Part shown: piece after piece, positions 46,244 through 56,154 of the stretch | Position numbering within the stretch: position 1 is the first letter of the stretch | Layout: every line of letters begins with the position of its first letter | NCBI RefSeq assembly: GCF_003003255.1 | Contig: NZ_PVTD01000002.1 | Span: forward strand, 62,001 to 126,000 | DNA length: 64,000 bases | From: Aliiruegeria haliotis | Lineage (GTDB): Bacteria > Pseudomonadota > Alphaproteobacteria > Rhodobacterales > Rhodobacteraceae | Reading direction: 5' to 3' | The notes under the pieces: generated by a model | Database searches by the model: none | Told to the model about the DNA's origin: nothing | What the model saw: the letters and a program-made list of their open reading frames with translations, nothing else | Translations under genes and position numbers: made by a program

Positions 46244-46449
46244 ATGCCGACAGGCGCCGTGAAATGATTTAACACTGCAAACGGTTACGGTTTTGTCGCC
46301 CCCGAAGACGGCGGCAAGGGTATTGTTCTGCCTATTTCATCCGTGGAACGGTCAGGCCCCACCGGCTACCGGACGACATGAAGGTAGAGTTGGACTTGCG
46401 CGAAGGGCGCGACGGACGCATGTCAGCCGTCGATATCGAGCCCGATTAG
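46244..46449 (+). pseudogene. Decayed cold-shock protein gene (cspA-like)
   Basis: Reading from ATG 46244 gives MPTGAVK, then a TGA where the family has Trp, then FNTANGYGFVAPEDGGK, the RNP1-like motif of cold-shock proteins. The expected VFVHIS block is changed to IVLPIS, and a one-base loss near 46367 shifts the frame; the second frame then continues DDMKVELDLREGRDGRMSAV to a TAG at 46447-46449. Stop, altered RNA-binding motif and frameshift together make it a pseudogene. Confidence 0.85.
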
Positions 46450-46632
46450 CCCGTCAACCGGCCGTCCGCCAAACGCGGGAGGCCCTTCCACTGCCCTGGG
46501 AAACGCCGCATTGCGGCATTTGCATGTCTCCCGGCCCACCGTTTGCGATAGATTCCCCACAGCGGGAGGGAGTCTTGCTGGCGAGGGCTCACCTTTCGAT
46601 CGGAGTTCGGCCCTTGCCAGATGGAGCAGGAA

Positions 46633-46905
46633 ATGCCGGATCTCTTGAAAATTCTTGCCTTTTACCAACTCGTTCTCACGTTCTCGATGGCCGGCGCCCT
46701 GCCGGGAGAATGCCGGGCAGCGGCCGAGCCGGAGCGGTCGCGCGTTTGCGAAGCCTTCCTGTCTCGCTCCGAGCGGAATGATCTTGCATCTGCGGACCCA
46801 CGCCTGCGAGATGCCCGGCTTCGAAAGGGATACCTTCGGTTCGAATCCTGGGAGCGCGCAAATCCGGACATTGTTGCCGTGCTCATGCGCAAGGCCGCTA
46901 CATGA
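46633..46905 (+). CDS. Hypothetical small protein, 90 aa
   Basis: ATG 46633 follows GGAGCAGGA. The N-terminus (MPDLLKILAFYQLVLTFSMAGALPG) is weakly hydrophobic and could be a signal or anchor. No family recognised; there is no support beyond frame and start. Confidence 0.35.
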   Translation: MPDLLKILAFYQLVLTFSMAGALPGECRAAAEPERSRVCEAFLSRSERNDLASADPRLRDARLRKGYLRFESWERANPDIVAVLMRKAAT

Positions 46906-47360
46906 CTCAATAGTGACAGCAATTGCCTTTCTTCTGGGCAGTTTTGCTGGATGCCGCCGTGCATTTGATCAGTTTGATCACGACCCGATACGCCAAATGA
47001 TCTCAGGCGCCAAGCATGCTGCGCTGCAGCATTGTTTGTGGTAGGAAAAACCCATGCGTCAACCCTTTGGCGCGGATCCAACGGAGGCAGGAACGCCACG
47101 CGCGGCTACTCCCTACTGCGCGGCATCCCCCCGGACCGCTTTCCTGCCTCCTACCGCTGTGGACCGTCAGCCTCGGCAAGCCCATTCCGGGCGTTCCAGC
47201 CGGCAGTTCAAGCCCTCAATGGCCATCGCCGCTTCGCCGGACTTCGGGACAAGGTCACTTCACTTCGCATGACCCCGCGATCCCGCTGAGTACCCATCGC
47301 CTGCCCTTCAGTGTCGCACCGAACCCGACCCTTGTGATCAAAGGGCGTGCGCCCCTGCGC
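46906..47360. other. Gene-free stretch before the arsC-like gene
   Basis: No supported gene, repeat or RNA. Several frames run through but none has a ribosome site or family. Confidence 0.35.
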
Positions 47361-47693
47361 TCACGCCTCGCACCCCCAGGTCGCCTTCGCAGCCGCATCC
47401 CAACCGAGCGTCCGTTTGCCCTTCGCTTCGATAACCGGCCGCTTCATCAACGTCGGATGGGCCCGCAAAAGCGCCGCAGGATCGCCCGCGCGGTCACTGT
47501 CCGACAGGCCCTTCCAAGTCGTGGATCGCCTGTTCAGCAAGGTATCTCCGAACTGCTCCAGCAAGGACACCCAGTCCGCCTCGTGCAGCGGTTCCTTGCG
47601 AATATCCCGAAAGGTGACGTCATGGCCGGCGGCTTCAAGCGCCTTGCGTGCCTTGCGGCAAGTGTCACATGTGGGAATGCCATAGAGGATCAT
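47361..47693 (-). CDS. ArsC/Spx-family thioredoxin-fold protein
   Basis: 110 residues starting MILYGIPTCDTCRKARKALE, with C-x2-C (CDTC) at residues 9-12 and the arsenate-reductase-like KRPVIEAKGKRTLGW region. It resembles the YffB subgroup rather than a classical arsenate reductase. GGAG precedes ATG 47693. It is divergent from pepN. Confidence 0.85.
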   Translation of the reverse strand: MILYGIPTCDTCRKARKALEAAGHDVTFRDIRKEPLHEADWVSLLEQFGDTLLNRRSTTWKGLSDSDRAGDPAALLRAHPTLMKRPVIEAKGKRTLGWDAAAKATWGCEA

Positions 47694-47837
47694 CAGGAGC
47701 TCCGGAGTCGGGGGAAGAGGACGGGTTGCTGGACGCTATCGCGCGAGGCCTGTGGCGACAAGCCAGGCGTCCATTGCCGATTGCAGCCTGAACGCGGCCC
47801 CCATAAGTTGCGCGCACCTGAAGGGAGGCCATTTGCG

Positions 47838-50390
47838 ATGCCCGATTCCGATCCCCGGACCATTTATCTCGCCGATTACACGCCGTTCACGCATGTCGTG
47901 GAACAGGTTGAGCTGACCTTCCGACTTGCCCCCGCGACCACGAGAGTTCTTTCGAAGATCACCTTCGCTCCGAATCCGGAGAGCGACGGCGGCACGTTTT
48001 TTCTGCATGGTGAAGCATTGAAGCTCATCAGTGCCAGAATTGACGGTGCAGCCGTCGAGGTCCGCCCCGTCGAGGGAGGGCTTACCTGTGATGTGCCTAG
48101 CGGTCGCTTTGTCTGGGAGGCGGAGGTCGAGATTTCCCCGGAGAGCAACACCGCGCTCGAAGGGCTCTACATGTCGAATGGCATGTACTGCACGCAATGC
48201 GAGGCCGAGGGCTTTCGCAAGATCACCTACTACCCAGACCGCCCCGACGTGATGGCCCCGTTCAAGGTTCGTATCGAAGGCGACTTGCCGGTGCTGCTGT
48301 CCAATGGCAATCCCGTGGCGCAGGGCGAAGGCTGGGCCGAATGGGTGGATCCCTGGCCCAAGCCCGCCTACCTCTTCGCGCTGGTGGCGGGCGAGCTGGT
48401 CAACCATCTCGACAGCTTCACCACAGCCTCCGGAAAGCAGGTGGAGCTGAACATCTGGGTGCGCCCCGGTGACAAGGACAAATGCGCCTTCGGAATGGAC
48501 GCGCTGAAGCGCTCGATGGCGTGGGACGAGCAGGTCTACGGGCGCGAGTATGACCTCGACATCTTCAACATCGTCGCCGTGGACGATTTCAACATGGGCG
48601 CGATGGAGAACAAGGGATTGAACATCTTCAACTCCTCTGCGGTGCTCGCCAGCCCCGAAACCGCGACCGATGCCAATTTCGAGCGCATCGAGGGCATCAT
48701 CGCGCATGAGTATTTCCACAACTGGACCGGCAATCGCATCACCTGCCGGGACTGGTTCCAGCTCTGCCTGAAGGAAGGGCTGACAGTTTTCCGCGACCAG
48801 CAATTCACCGGCGACATGCGCTCGCACCCGGTCAAGCGGATCTCGGATGTGCTCGAATTGCGCGCGCGGCAGTTCCGCGAGGACAACGGCCCTCTCGCGC
48901 ACCCGGTCCGGCCGGAAAGTTTCGTGGAGATCAACAATTTCTACACCGCCACGGTCTACGAGAAAGGCGCCGAAGTCATCGGCATGCTCAAGACGCTTGT
49001 GGGCGACACGGGATACAAGGCGGCGCTGGATCTGTATTTCGAGCGACACGATGGCGATGCGGCGACGATCGAGGACTGGCTGAAGGTTTTCGAGGATGCC
49101 ACCGGGCGCGACTTGTCGCAATTCAAGCGCTGGTATAGCCAGGCAGGCACACCGCGTGTCGGCGTGGAGGAGGCCCTCAGCGATGGCACCTACACATTGA
49201 CGTTGACCCAAGCCACACCGGCGACACCGGGCCAGGAGGTGGCGGAGCCGCTGGTCATCCCGGTTGCCGTCGGATTGCTGTCGCCAAATGGGGACGAGGT
49301 GGTCCCGACGCAGGTGCTGGAGCTGACGGAGACACGGCAGGAGTTCACATTCGAGGGGCTCGGTGCAAAGCCGGTCCTGTCGATCCTGCGCAACTTCTCC
49401 GCCCCCGTGATCCTCGAGCGCGACAGCCCCAACGCGGAGCGCGCCTTCCTGCTGGCCCATGACACGGACCCGTTCAATCGCTGGGAGGCCGGCCGGGCAC
49501 TGGCCAAGGATGTCCTGGTGCGGATGATCACTGAAGACGCCGCGCCTGCCCCGGACTATCTCTCTGCGCTGAACACCGTCGCGCGAGACGAAACCCTCGA
49601 TCCTGCTTTCCGCGCCCTCGCGCTCGGACTGCCGAGCCAGGACGACCTTGCGCAGACGCTGTTCGAGGCCCGACGCACGCCCGATCCGCTCGCGATCCGC
49701 AGGTCCGTTCGCGCGCTGTCCCGGGCCATCGCCGAGCATTCCGGCGAAACCCTCTCGGATCTCTATGACGACATGATCGTACCGGGCCCCTATTCGCCGG
49801 ATGCCGAGGCCGCGGGACAACGTGCCCTGCGCGGCGCCGCACTCGGCTACCTGACGCTTGTCGACGACGGCACCCGGGCGCGGGCACAGTTTGAAACGGC
49901 CGACAACATGACCGAGCAACTCGGCGCGCTTGCCGCGCTGCTGAATATCGATGCCGCCGAAAGCGAACTTGCGCGGTTCCGCGCGCAGTGGCAGGGCGAC
50001 CGGCTGGTCATGGACAAGTGGTTCGGGCTCCAGGCTTCCATGGCGCCACCCGATCAGGCCGCCGAGCGGGCGCAGTGCCTGACCGAGGACAGCGATTTCG
50101 ACTGGAAGAATCCCAACCGGTTCCGGGCCGTGATCGGCGGTCTGGCCATGAATGCGGCGGGCTTCCACGCGCCCACCGGCGCCAACTACCGGCTGGTCGG
50201 AGACTGGCTGATCCGGCTCGACCCCGTGAACCCGCAGACCACGGCCCGGATGACGACGGCTTTCCAGACCTGGCGGCGCTACGATGCAGATCGGCAGGGC
50301 ATGATCCGGGAGGTGCTGGAGAAGATCGCCGCCACCGAGGGGCTGAGCCGCGATACCACAGAAATGGTTGGACGAATCCTTGCCGGGTGA
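47838..50390 (+). CDS. pepN: Aminopeptidase N
   Basis: M1-family zinc aminopeptidase of 850 residues. GAMEN near residue 254, zinc motif HEYFHNWTGNR near 290-300 and a downstream Glu (CLKEGLT) complete the active site. The C-terminal ARM-like domain follows. GGGAGG is 11 bases before ATG 47838. It releases N-terminal amino acids from peptides. Confidence 0.96.
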   Translation: MPDSDPRTIYLADYTPFTHVVEQVELTFRLAPATTRVLSKITFAPNPESDGGTFFLHGEALKLISARIDGAAVEVRPVEGGLTCDVPSGRFVWEAEVEISPESNTALEGLYMSNGMYCTQCEAEGFRKITYYPDRPDVMAPFKVRIEGDLPVLLSNGNPVAQGEGWAEWVDPWPKPAYLFALVAGELVNHLDSFTTASGKQVELNIWVRPGDKDKCAFGMDALKRSMAWDEQVYGREYDLDIFNIVAVDDFNMGAMENKGLNIFNSSAVLASPETATDANFERIEGIIAHEYFHNWTGNRITCRDWFQLCLKEGLTVFRDQQFTGDMRSHPVKRISDVLELRARQFREDNGPLAHPVRPESFVEINNFYTATVYEKGAEVIGMLKTLVGDTGYKAALDLYFERHDGDAATIEDWLKVFEDATGRDLSQFKRWYSQAGTPRVGVEEALSDGTYTLTLTQATPATPGQEVAEPLVIPVAVGLLSPNGDEVVPTQVLELTETRQEFTFEGLGAKPVLSILRNFSAPVILERDSPNAERAFLLAHDTDPFNRWEAGRALAKDVLVRMITEDAAPAPDYLSALNTVARDETLDPAFRALALGLPSQDDLAQTLFEARRTPDPLAIRRSVRALSRAIAEHSGETLSDLYDDMIVPGPYSPDAEAAGQRALRGAALGYLTLVDDGTRARAQFETADNMTEQLGALAALLNIDAAESELARFRAQWQGDRLVMDKWFGLQASMAPPDQAAERAQCLTEDSDFDWKNPNRFRAVIGGLAMNAAGFHAPTGANYRLVGDWLIRLDPVNPQTTARMTTAFQTWRRYDADRQGMIREVLEKIAATEGLSRDTTEMVGRILAG

Positions 50391-50639
50391 GGCAGCGCGA
50401 CCGGACGGGATCGCCGGGACCTGCGCCCGGCGCGCAATTCGGGTTCCAGGGCCAGAAAAGTGAGCGTCCGATTGCCGTTGTCCGCTCTGGGGGCTGTAAA
50501 TGCTTCACAAAGACGTTAAGTTAGGGCTGTAGAGCGGGCGGACCGCACAAGCGGAACGCCGACAAGGCCGGGGTCGTCTCGATTGGAACAGACATTGGGT
50601 ATTGCCCCCAGATGCCCCGAAACGGGGAGGTTTTGAGAG

Positions 50640-51515
50640 ATGCGTGAGCGAATCGATCCCCTGATCGAGGAACGTGCCGCGTGGCTGTTCCAGGACAACC
50701 TTGTCGCCCGGAGTGCCCACAGTCTTCTCAACCATATGCTCGGCTACGAGCGTACGGTGGAACTCGGCCGTCAGCTGCAGGACGAACCCACCGACGTGAT
50801 CATGGCCCATATGGCCAGGATGATCGCCAAGGATGTGGATATTTCCGGGCTGGAGAATGTCCCTTCGAATGGCCCCGCCCTGGTGGTTTGCAATCACCCG
50901 ACCGGCATCGCCGACGGCATCATCATGTGGCACGCAATCACCCAGTCCCGCGCCGACCCGTTCTTCTATGCCAACTCCGACATCCTGCGGGTGCTGCCGC
51001 AGATGACCTCCATGATTGCCCCTGTCGAGTGGCGGCTTGAAAAGCGCAGCCATGCCAAGACGCGGGAGACGATGGCCTACACCCGCAAGGCCATCGAGGC
51101 GGGGCGTGTCGGTGTGATCTTTCCTTCTGGCCGGCTGGCAAAGCGGCGCTGGCTGAGGCTGCACGAACGGGACTGGATGGCCTCCGCCGCGATGATCGCG
51201 CGCAAGTTCGATCTCGATGTGATCCCGGTGAACGTCCGCGCCCGCAACTCGGCGCTGTTCTACCTGTTCGACATGATCCATCCGAGCCTGCGCGACATCA
51301 CGTTGTTCCACGAGACGCTGAACAAGGACAGACAGCCCTACCGCCTGAACTTCGGCCGCCCGATCCCCGCGAAGTCGCTGTCATCGAATTCGAACGAGGC
51401 GATCGAGGAGTTGAAAGCGGCGACGCTGAAGCTCGGTGGCCGTCATGCGCCGACGGTCTCGCTGGCGGAGATGACCCGCCGCCCGCGGTGGGTCCGCTCG
51501 ACAATGTCGGCCTGA
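50640..51515 (+). CDS. Lysophospholipid acyltransferase-family protein
   Basis: 291 residues with the acyltransferase block NHPTGIADG (His and Asp separated by five residues, as in OlsA/haemolysin-type members rather than PlsC's H-x4-D), followed by VGVIFPSGRLAKR. It probably acylates a glycerol- or amino-lipid. ATG 50640 is preceded by GGGAGG-like GGGGAGG. It lies upstream of hisC with about 80 bases between. Confidence 0.8.
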   Translation: MRERIDPLIEERAAWLFQDNLVARSAHSLLNHMLGYERTVELGRQLQDEPTDVIMAHMARMIAKDVDISGLENVPSNGPALVVCNHPTGIADGIIMWHAITQSRADPFFYANSDILRVLPQMTSMIAPVEWRLEKRSHAKTRETMAYTRKAIEAGRVGVIFPSGRLAKRRWLRLHERDWMASAAMIARKFDLDVIPVNVRARNSALFYLFDMIHPSLRDITLFHETLNKDRQPYRLNFGRPIPAKSLSSNSNEAIEELKAATLKLGGRHAPTVSLAEMTRRPRWVRSTMSA

Positions 51516-51595
51516 TCACAAGCCCATAGAGATGACAGGGTGACGTGGCCATGGGCAACGCGCCCGGTCCATTCCCCGCGAGAGAAAGCAGTGCC

Positions 51596-52660
51596 ATGAG
51601 CCGGTTCTGGAGCCCGTTTGTCGAGACGCTTGCCCCCTATACGCCCGGCGAGCAGCCGCGCGGCAGGCGCTTCATCAAGTTGAACACGAACGAGAACCCC
51701 TACGGTCCCTCGCCCGCCGCGTTGGAAGCGATGCGCGCAGAGATCGGCGATACGATGCGTCTCTACCCCGATCCGATGGCAACCGACCTTCGCGCGGCGA
51801 TTGCCGATGCCCATGATCTGGACCCCGGGCAGGTCTTTGTCGGAAATGGCTCCGACGAGGTCCTGGGGCACGCATTCAACGCCTTCTTTCGCGACAAGGG
51901 GCCGGTTCGCTTCCCCGATGTGACATACAGCTTTTATCCGACCTGGTGCGGCCTGCATGGCATTCCTTTTGCAACCGTCGCACTGGACGAGGCGTTCCGC
52001 TGGCGCGCCGATGCCTTCGATGGGCCGTGCGGCGGGATCGTGTTGGCCAATCCGAACGCGCCGACCGGGATTGCGGCCCCGCTGTCAGCGGTCGAGGCCG
52101 TGTTGTCGGCCCATCCCGACACCGTGGTGATCGTGGACGAGGCATATGTGGACTTCGGAGGCGAAAGCGCCGTGGGGTTGGTGCCGCGATATGACAACCT
52201 GCTGGTGGTGCAGACCTTCTCCAAGTCGCGCAGCCTGGCCGGGCTTCGTGTCGGCTTCGCGCTTGGGCAACCCGAGTTGATAGAGGCGCTTGTCCGCGTC
52301 AAGGACAGCTTCAACTCCTACCCGCTGGGCCGTGCCGCGCTCGCGGGGGCTCAGGCGGCCTTCGAGGACCGGGCGTGGTTCGAGGAAACCTGCGGCCGGG
52401 TCATCGTGGATCGGGACCAGATCGCAGAGACCCTACAGGGGCTTGGCTTCACGGTCCTGCCCTCCTGCGCCAATTTCATCTTCGCTTCCCATGCAACTGT
52501 TCCGGCAGAGGAAATCCTTTCCGGCCTTCGGGAGCGGGGGATCCTCGTGCGGCATTTTCCGCAGGAACGGACCCGCAACTGGTTGCGGGTTTCCATCGGG
52601 ACGGCGACAGAATGCGATGCGCTGGCAGAGGCGCTTTCGTCGGTGGTGGCAACAGGCTGA
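51596..52660 (+). CDS. hisC: Histidinol-phosphate aminotransferase
   Basis: PLP-dependent class II fold enzyme of 354 residues: [12 protein letters not shown] near the N-terminus, [16 protein letters not shown] and the PLP lysine in [18 protein letters not shown]. It makes L-histidinol phosphate. ATG 51596 (MSRFWSPF) fits the family; the ribosome site is weak. It converges on the LysE gene with 12 bases between. Confidence 0.93.
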   Translation: MSRFWSPFVETLAPYTPGEQPRGRRFIKLNTNENPYGPSPAALEAMRAEIGDTMRLYPDPMATDLRAAIADAHDLDPGQVFVGNGSDEVLGHAFNAFFRDKGPVRFPDVTYSFYPTWCGLHGIPFATVALDEAFRWRADAFDGPCGGIVLANPNAPTGIAAPLSAVEAVLSAHPDTVVIVDEAYVDFGGESAVGLVPRYDNLLVVQTFSKSRSLAGLRVGFALGQPELIEALVRVKDSFNSYPLGRAALAGAQAAFEDRAWFEETCGRVIVDRDQIAETLQGLGFTVLPSCANFIFASHATVPAEEILSGLRERGILVRHFPQERTRNWLRVSIGTATECDALAEALSSVVATG

Positions 52661-52672
52661 GACGATGCCGGC

Positions 52673-53317
52673 TCAGAGGGCGGAGAGAACACTGGTTCCC
52701 CCCCAAAGCAGCAACACGATCCCGGACCCGAGGTCCAGCCAGCGCGTCGCGCCGGGGGTCAGCCGGGTCCGGGCCACAAGGGCCATCTGCACCAGCAACA
52801 GCCACCAGAGGGCTGATCCAGCGAAGACGCCGCCGACCAGCCAGTACGGGGCCGCCGGCTGTGAAGCGGCGGCCGAGCCGAGGGCAGCCACCATGCCGAC
52901 AAAGGCAAGGATCGTCATCGGGTTCGAAAGCGTCAGCGCGAAGGTGGTCGCCCAGGCGGACAGGACACCGCGTGCCGGGTGGTCATGTCCCACCGGCAAG
53001 CCCGCGGTCAGTCCAGCGACCGGCGCCCGCAGGAAGCCCCGCACCGACATCAGGCCCAGCCAGGCGATCAACATCCCCCCACCTATTGCAAGCGGCCGGG
53101 CATGGGAGACCAGCACCCCGGTGGCCGCGAAGCCTGCCGCCACCATCAGCCCATAGACCGCATCGGCCGTCGCCGCCCCCGGGCCGGTGGCCACACCGGC
53201 CGCTCGCCCGTCTACAAGTGTGCGCCGGATACACAGCAGGCCGATCGGACCCACCGGCGCGGCGATGGCAAATCCGATCCCGACCGCGCGCAGGAATATG
53301 TCGAGGCTAGCGACCAC
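52673..53317 (-). CDS. LysE-family amino-acid exporter
   Basis: 214 residues with five to six membrane helices and the LysE/RhtB motif GPIGLLCIRRTLVDGR near the N-terminus. The start is GTG 53317, which overlaps the stop region of the Lrp-type gene, so it is translationally coupled to its likely regulator. Confidence 0.87.
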   Translation of the reverse strand: MVASLDIFLRAVGIGFAIAAPVGPIGLLCIRRTLVDGRAAGVATGPGAATADAVYGLMVAAGFAATGVLVSHARPLAIGGGMLIAWLGLMSVRGFLRAPVAGLTAGLPVGHDHPARGVLSAWATTFALTLSNPMTILAFVGMVAALGSAAASQPAAPYWLVGGVFAGSALWWLLLVQMALVARTRLTPGATRWLDLGSGIVLLLWGGTSVLSAL

Positions 53318-53774
53318 TGTCCGACTTTCCTGAGATGGGAACTGTCAGCGTCTCCTTCAGTGTCGAGAGCGCTATCACGCTTTCTGTCCGCTGGACCGCC
53401 CGAAGGGGTTTGACCACATCGTTCAGAAAGGATTGCAGCGCACGTGTGTCCGGCAGCCGCAGCTTCATCAGGTAGGAATGCGCGCCCACCACATGATGCA
53501 GTTCGAGCACCTCAGGCCGGGCCACCAGGACCTCGCAGGCCTCCGCCTCTCCCTCGAAGGCCATGTCCAACCAGACATGTGCGCAGAGCGCCGCGCCGGC
53601 GGCCTGACGGTCCAGCACCGCGTGCCAACCCTGCACGACGCCCTGCGCGGCAAGGCGGCGGATGCGCTCATTGGCGGAAGAGACAGACAGGCCAACAGCC
53701 TCCGCAACCTCGGTGCTGGAGGTGCGGGCGTTGGCTTGGAGAAGCGCGCAAATTTTCCGGTCAGTGGCATCCAT
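53307..53774 (-). CDS. Lrp/AsnC-family regulator
   Basis: An HTH domain (MDATDRKICALLQANARTSS) is followed by the RAM ligand-binding domain (HHVVGAHSYLMKLRL), 155 residues. It overlaps the lysE-type gene, so it probably regulates it in response to an amino acid. The upstream in-frame Met at 53813 has no ribosome site. Confidence 0.9.
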   Translation of the reverse strand: MDATDRKICALLQANARTSSTEVAEAVGLSVSSANERIRRLAAQGVVQGWHAVLDRQAAGAALCAHVWLDMAFEGEAEACEVLVARPEVLELHHVVGAHSYLMKLRLPDTRALQSFLNDVVKPLRAVQRTESVIALSTLKETLTVPISGKSDSGR

Positions 53775-53885
53775 GTCCGAAAATTTGCGGGCATCCCCGT
53801 AGAGAGTCAACATATACTACGGCCATATCATGCAAGGGCGGCACATATTCCGGGAAAACACCCAGACTCCCGGAAGCGTTCCGCC

Positions 53886-54566
53886 CTAGCCGTTCATGCC
53901 TTTGAACAGTGTCGCCGGGCCCTTTACCTCCGGCTTCGGCTGGCAGAAGGGCTGCGCGTTCGTCCAGGCGATCATGTCATTGCGCTTCTTGGAGGAATGG
54001 AACGGCCCCCAATCCGCCGCGACGCCCCGCATCCCGCGCGAGACAACGCCATCGCGCGGCACGGTGCGGGACATGATGCGGATGGCACAGGAGACGTTCT
54101 GGGAGCCATTCTTCAGGGCCGTTCCGCTGCGCGCCTCGCAGCCATAGAGCCGCGCGGTCGAAGGCGCGATCTGCACCAGCCCGAACCAACGCCCCCCACC
54201 GCCCACGGCAGCCGGGTTCCATGTGCTCTCGTGCTTGGCCAAGGTCGAGATCAGCCCGATCCAGAACGCCTCGCGGTCCTCAAGGCTGGCGGTTGCATAA
54301 CCCGGACACCAGGTCTCGATGTCATGCGGCACCAGCGAGGGCAGGACGGATCCGTGCGAGCGCAGAGCCTCCAGAGCCGTGTCGGTCCAGTTGTCGGATT
54401 CGGGGCGGTGGTCCCACCGCATGTTGTGATTCTTCGAGGATGCCGTCGCGGTCTTGGTGGCATCGCTTGCGTCATTCATCGCCTCGGTGGTCGAACAGGC
54501 ACTGATCGACAGGCCGAGGCCGAAAACGAGGGCGACCTTGAGGACGCGGAGGGAAAACTGGGTCAT
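53886..54566 (-). CDS. Lipoprotein lytic transglycosylase
   Basis: A signal peptide with lipobox ISAC (about residues 21-24) and a C-terminal SLT/lysozyme-like domain with catalytic-type Glu in LAKHESTWNP and the GLVQIAPST motif. 226 residues. It cleaves peptidoglycan glycan strands. It is on the same strand as the lrp gene. Confidence 0.82.
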   Translation of the reverse strand: MTQFSLRVLKVALVFGLGLSISACSTTEAMNDASDATKTATASSKNHNMRWDHRPESDNWTDTALEALRSHGSVLPSLVPHDIETWCPGYATASLEDREAFWIGLISTLAKHESTWNPAAVGGGGRWFGLVQIAPSTARLYGCEARSGTALKNGSQNVSCAIRIMSRTVPRDGVVSRGMRGVAADWGPFHSSKKRNDMIAWTNAQPFCQPKPEVKGPATLFKGMNG

Positions 54567-54690
54567 CAGAACATCTCGTGGCAGCACCGGCAGGCTCCGG
54601 CGCGGCAAGTTCTAGCCGATCCGGGACGAACGGCAAAGGTGACACGGGCTCCCATCGGCATCTTCCTGCCCCCGGCGCGGGGAAACCGGC

Positions 54691-55827
54691 CTATCGGAAC
54701 ACGCCGCGATAGCGCACACCCGCGGTCGCGCACAGCTCTGGGGCCGCCGGTTCACCCTGCATGTCGAACTGCAAACGCAGCGGGCGCGCTGTCGATGCCT
54801 CAAGCCGGAAGCCGTAGCGACGCCAGTCAGTTGCGGATATTTCAAGCGTTTCGACCCCGTGTGGAACGTCCCTTAAAAGCGCCTGAACCGAGCCAGTCGG
54901 GCGGATCGCTCCCGCCTCGATCCCGCAGACGGGAAGCACGAGGATATTCGGACCGGGTTCCAACGGGCCGGGACAGCCCATGCAGAGCGCCCCGCCCTCG
55001 ACCCAGATCTCCCGTGGCAGGTGAAGGGCCGGGCAGTGGCCGGGCAGCCGCAACCCCAAGGCCACCGCCATGCGCCGGCGGGCCGGATCTCTCGGCAGGC
55101 CCTGCGCATGCTCCAGCCAATCGTCCAGCGCGGTCAGCGCGATGTCCTGCATCGCCGCGCGCAGGAGTTCGTCCGGGACCATCCTGTCCGGGATTTCGGG
55201 CGCTCCGGAAGCGTCACTTGAGGGCTGGTCGGTACGGGTGTTTTGCCCGGGGCGGGCAGAAGGGCGTGCGCCGCTGTCCTCCGGTTGACCCGACCAGCCC
55301 CCCGAGAAAGGGCCGGACGTGTCCGCCCCCCCGTCCGCCCGCGGCATTTCAGGGCGCTGCGCCGCACCGCCCGAGTGGGCCCAGCTCGCCTCTGCCGCAC
55401 GGCGCGCGGCATCCGAACGATGGCGTTCCATTGTCGGGTCGGACTCGGGTTGCGGGTCATCCTGGGCAAAGGGCCGGCTTGGCGCCCGCGCTGACGGATA
55501 GCCCCGAGCGTTGTCGGCGGATTGCACCCGCTCCTGCGCTTCGGCCCATTCCATCGCCTCGTCCCAGGCGCGGCGGTCTTCACCGGCGCGATCCCGCCCC
55601 GCAGTGCCTATGCCGCCTGGGTCCCTGTCAGCACGGCGCAGCGCATCGTAGGTCGCGTTGATCCGCGCCATGGCCTCTCGCGAGGCGCGCTCGCTTCCCG
55701 CGTCTGGATGATACCGCCGTGCAAGACGGCGATAGATCTTGCGCAACTCCTCCGGTGGCAGCCCCGGCCGGAGCGCCCCGATATCGGCCACAAGTCCCTC
55801 TGCACGGCCGCTCATGGCGCCCGCCAT
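54691..55827 (-). CDS. J-domain protein
   Basis: About 378 residues. The N-terminal J-domain contains LRKIYRRLARRYHPDAGS with the HPD motif; the middle is Ser/Arg/Glu-rich low complexity; the C-terminal 170 residues are beta-rich and of unknown family (LHLPREIWVEGGALCMGCPGP). The start is uncertain: ATG 55827 and 55815 both lack a ribosome site. It is divergent from gatB. Confidence 0.75.
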   Translation of the reverse strand: MAGAMSGRAEGLVADIGALRPGLPPEELRKIYRRLARRYHPDAGSERASREAMARINATYDALRRADRDPGGIGTAGRDRAGEDRRAWDEAMEWAEAQERVQSADNARGYPSARAPSRPFAQDDPQPESDPTMERHRSDAARRAAEASWAHSGGAAQRPEMPRADGGADTSGPFSGGWSGQPEDSGARPSARPGQNTRTDQPSSDASGAPEIPDRMVPDELLRAAMQDIALTALDDWLEHAQGLPRDPARRRMAVALGLRLPGHCPALHLPREIWVEGGALCMGCPGPLEPGPNILVLPVCGIEAGAIRPTGSVQALLRDVPHGVETLEISATDWRRYGFRLEASTARPLRLQFDMQGEPAAPELCATAGVRYRGVFR

Positions 55828-56154
55828 CGGCGCAGCACAAACGCCGGTCGTCCGAGGAGATACGGCATCCCCAGCCCCCTTTGACCATCGGGCCCGCACC
55901 GGCCCGCACCTTTTCCCATTGTTCAGGCTCGGGCCGGATCGAGGCAGAAATCTGGCGACGGGCGGATGGCGGGCGGGCGAGACCGGCAGATTTGGCGCAA
56001 ATTCGGAAGGTTCGACGCCGGCGGAGCGGGTATTGGCTGGCAATCACCGCCGCACGGAGCGAAAACGCCCTCCCCGGCCGCCATGCCCTTGCCCCTGCGC
56101 GGCGCCTCCCCTAATACCACGTGGACTTCGGCCACCCGCTCCAAGGACGCTGCA

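Noticed and set aside
47736-50168. 810-codon minus-strand frame opposite pepN
   Set aside because: Antisense shadow; pepN has all catalytic motifs.
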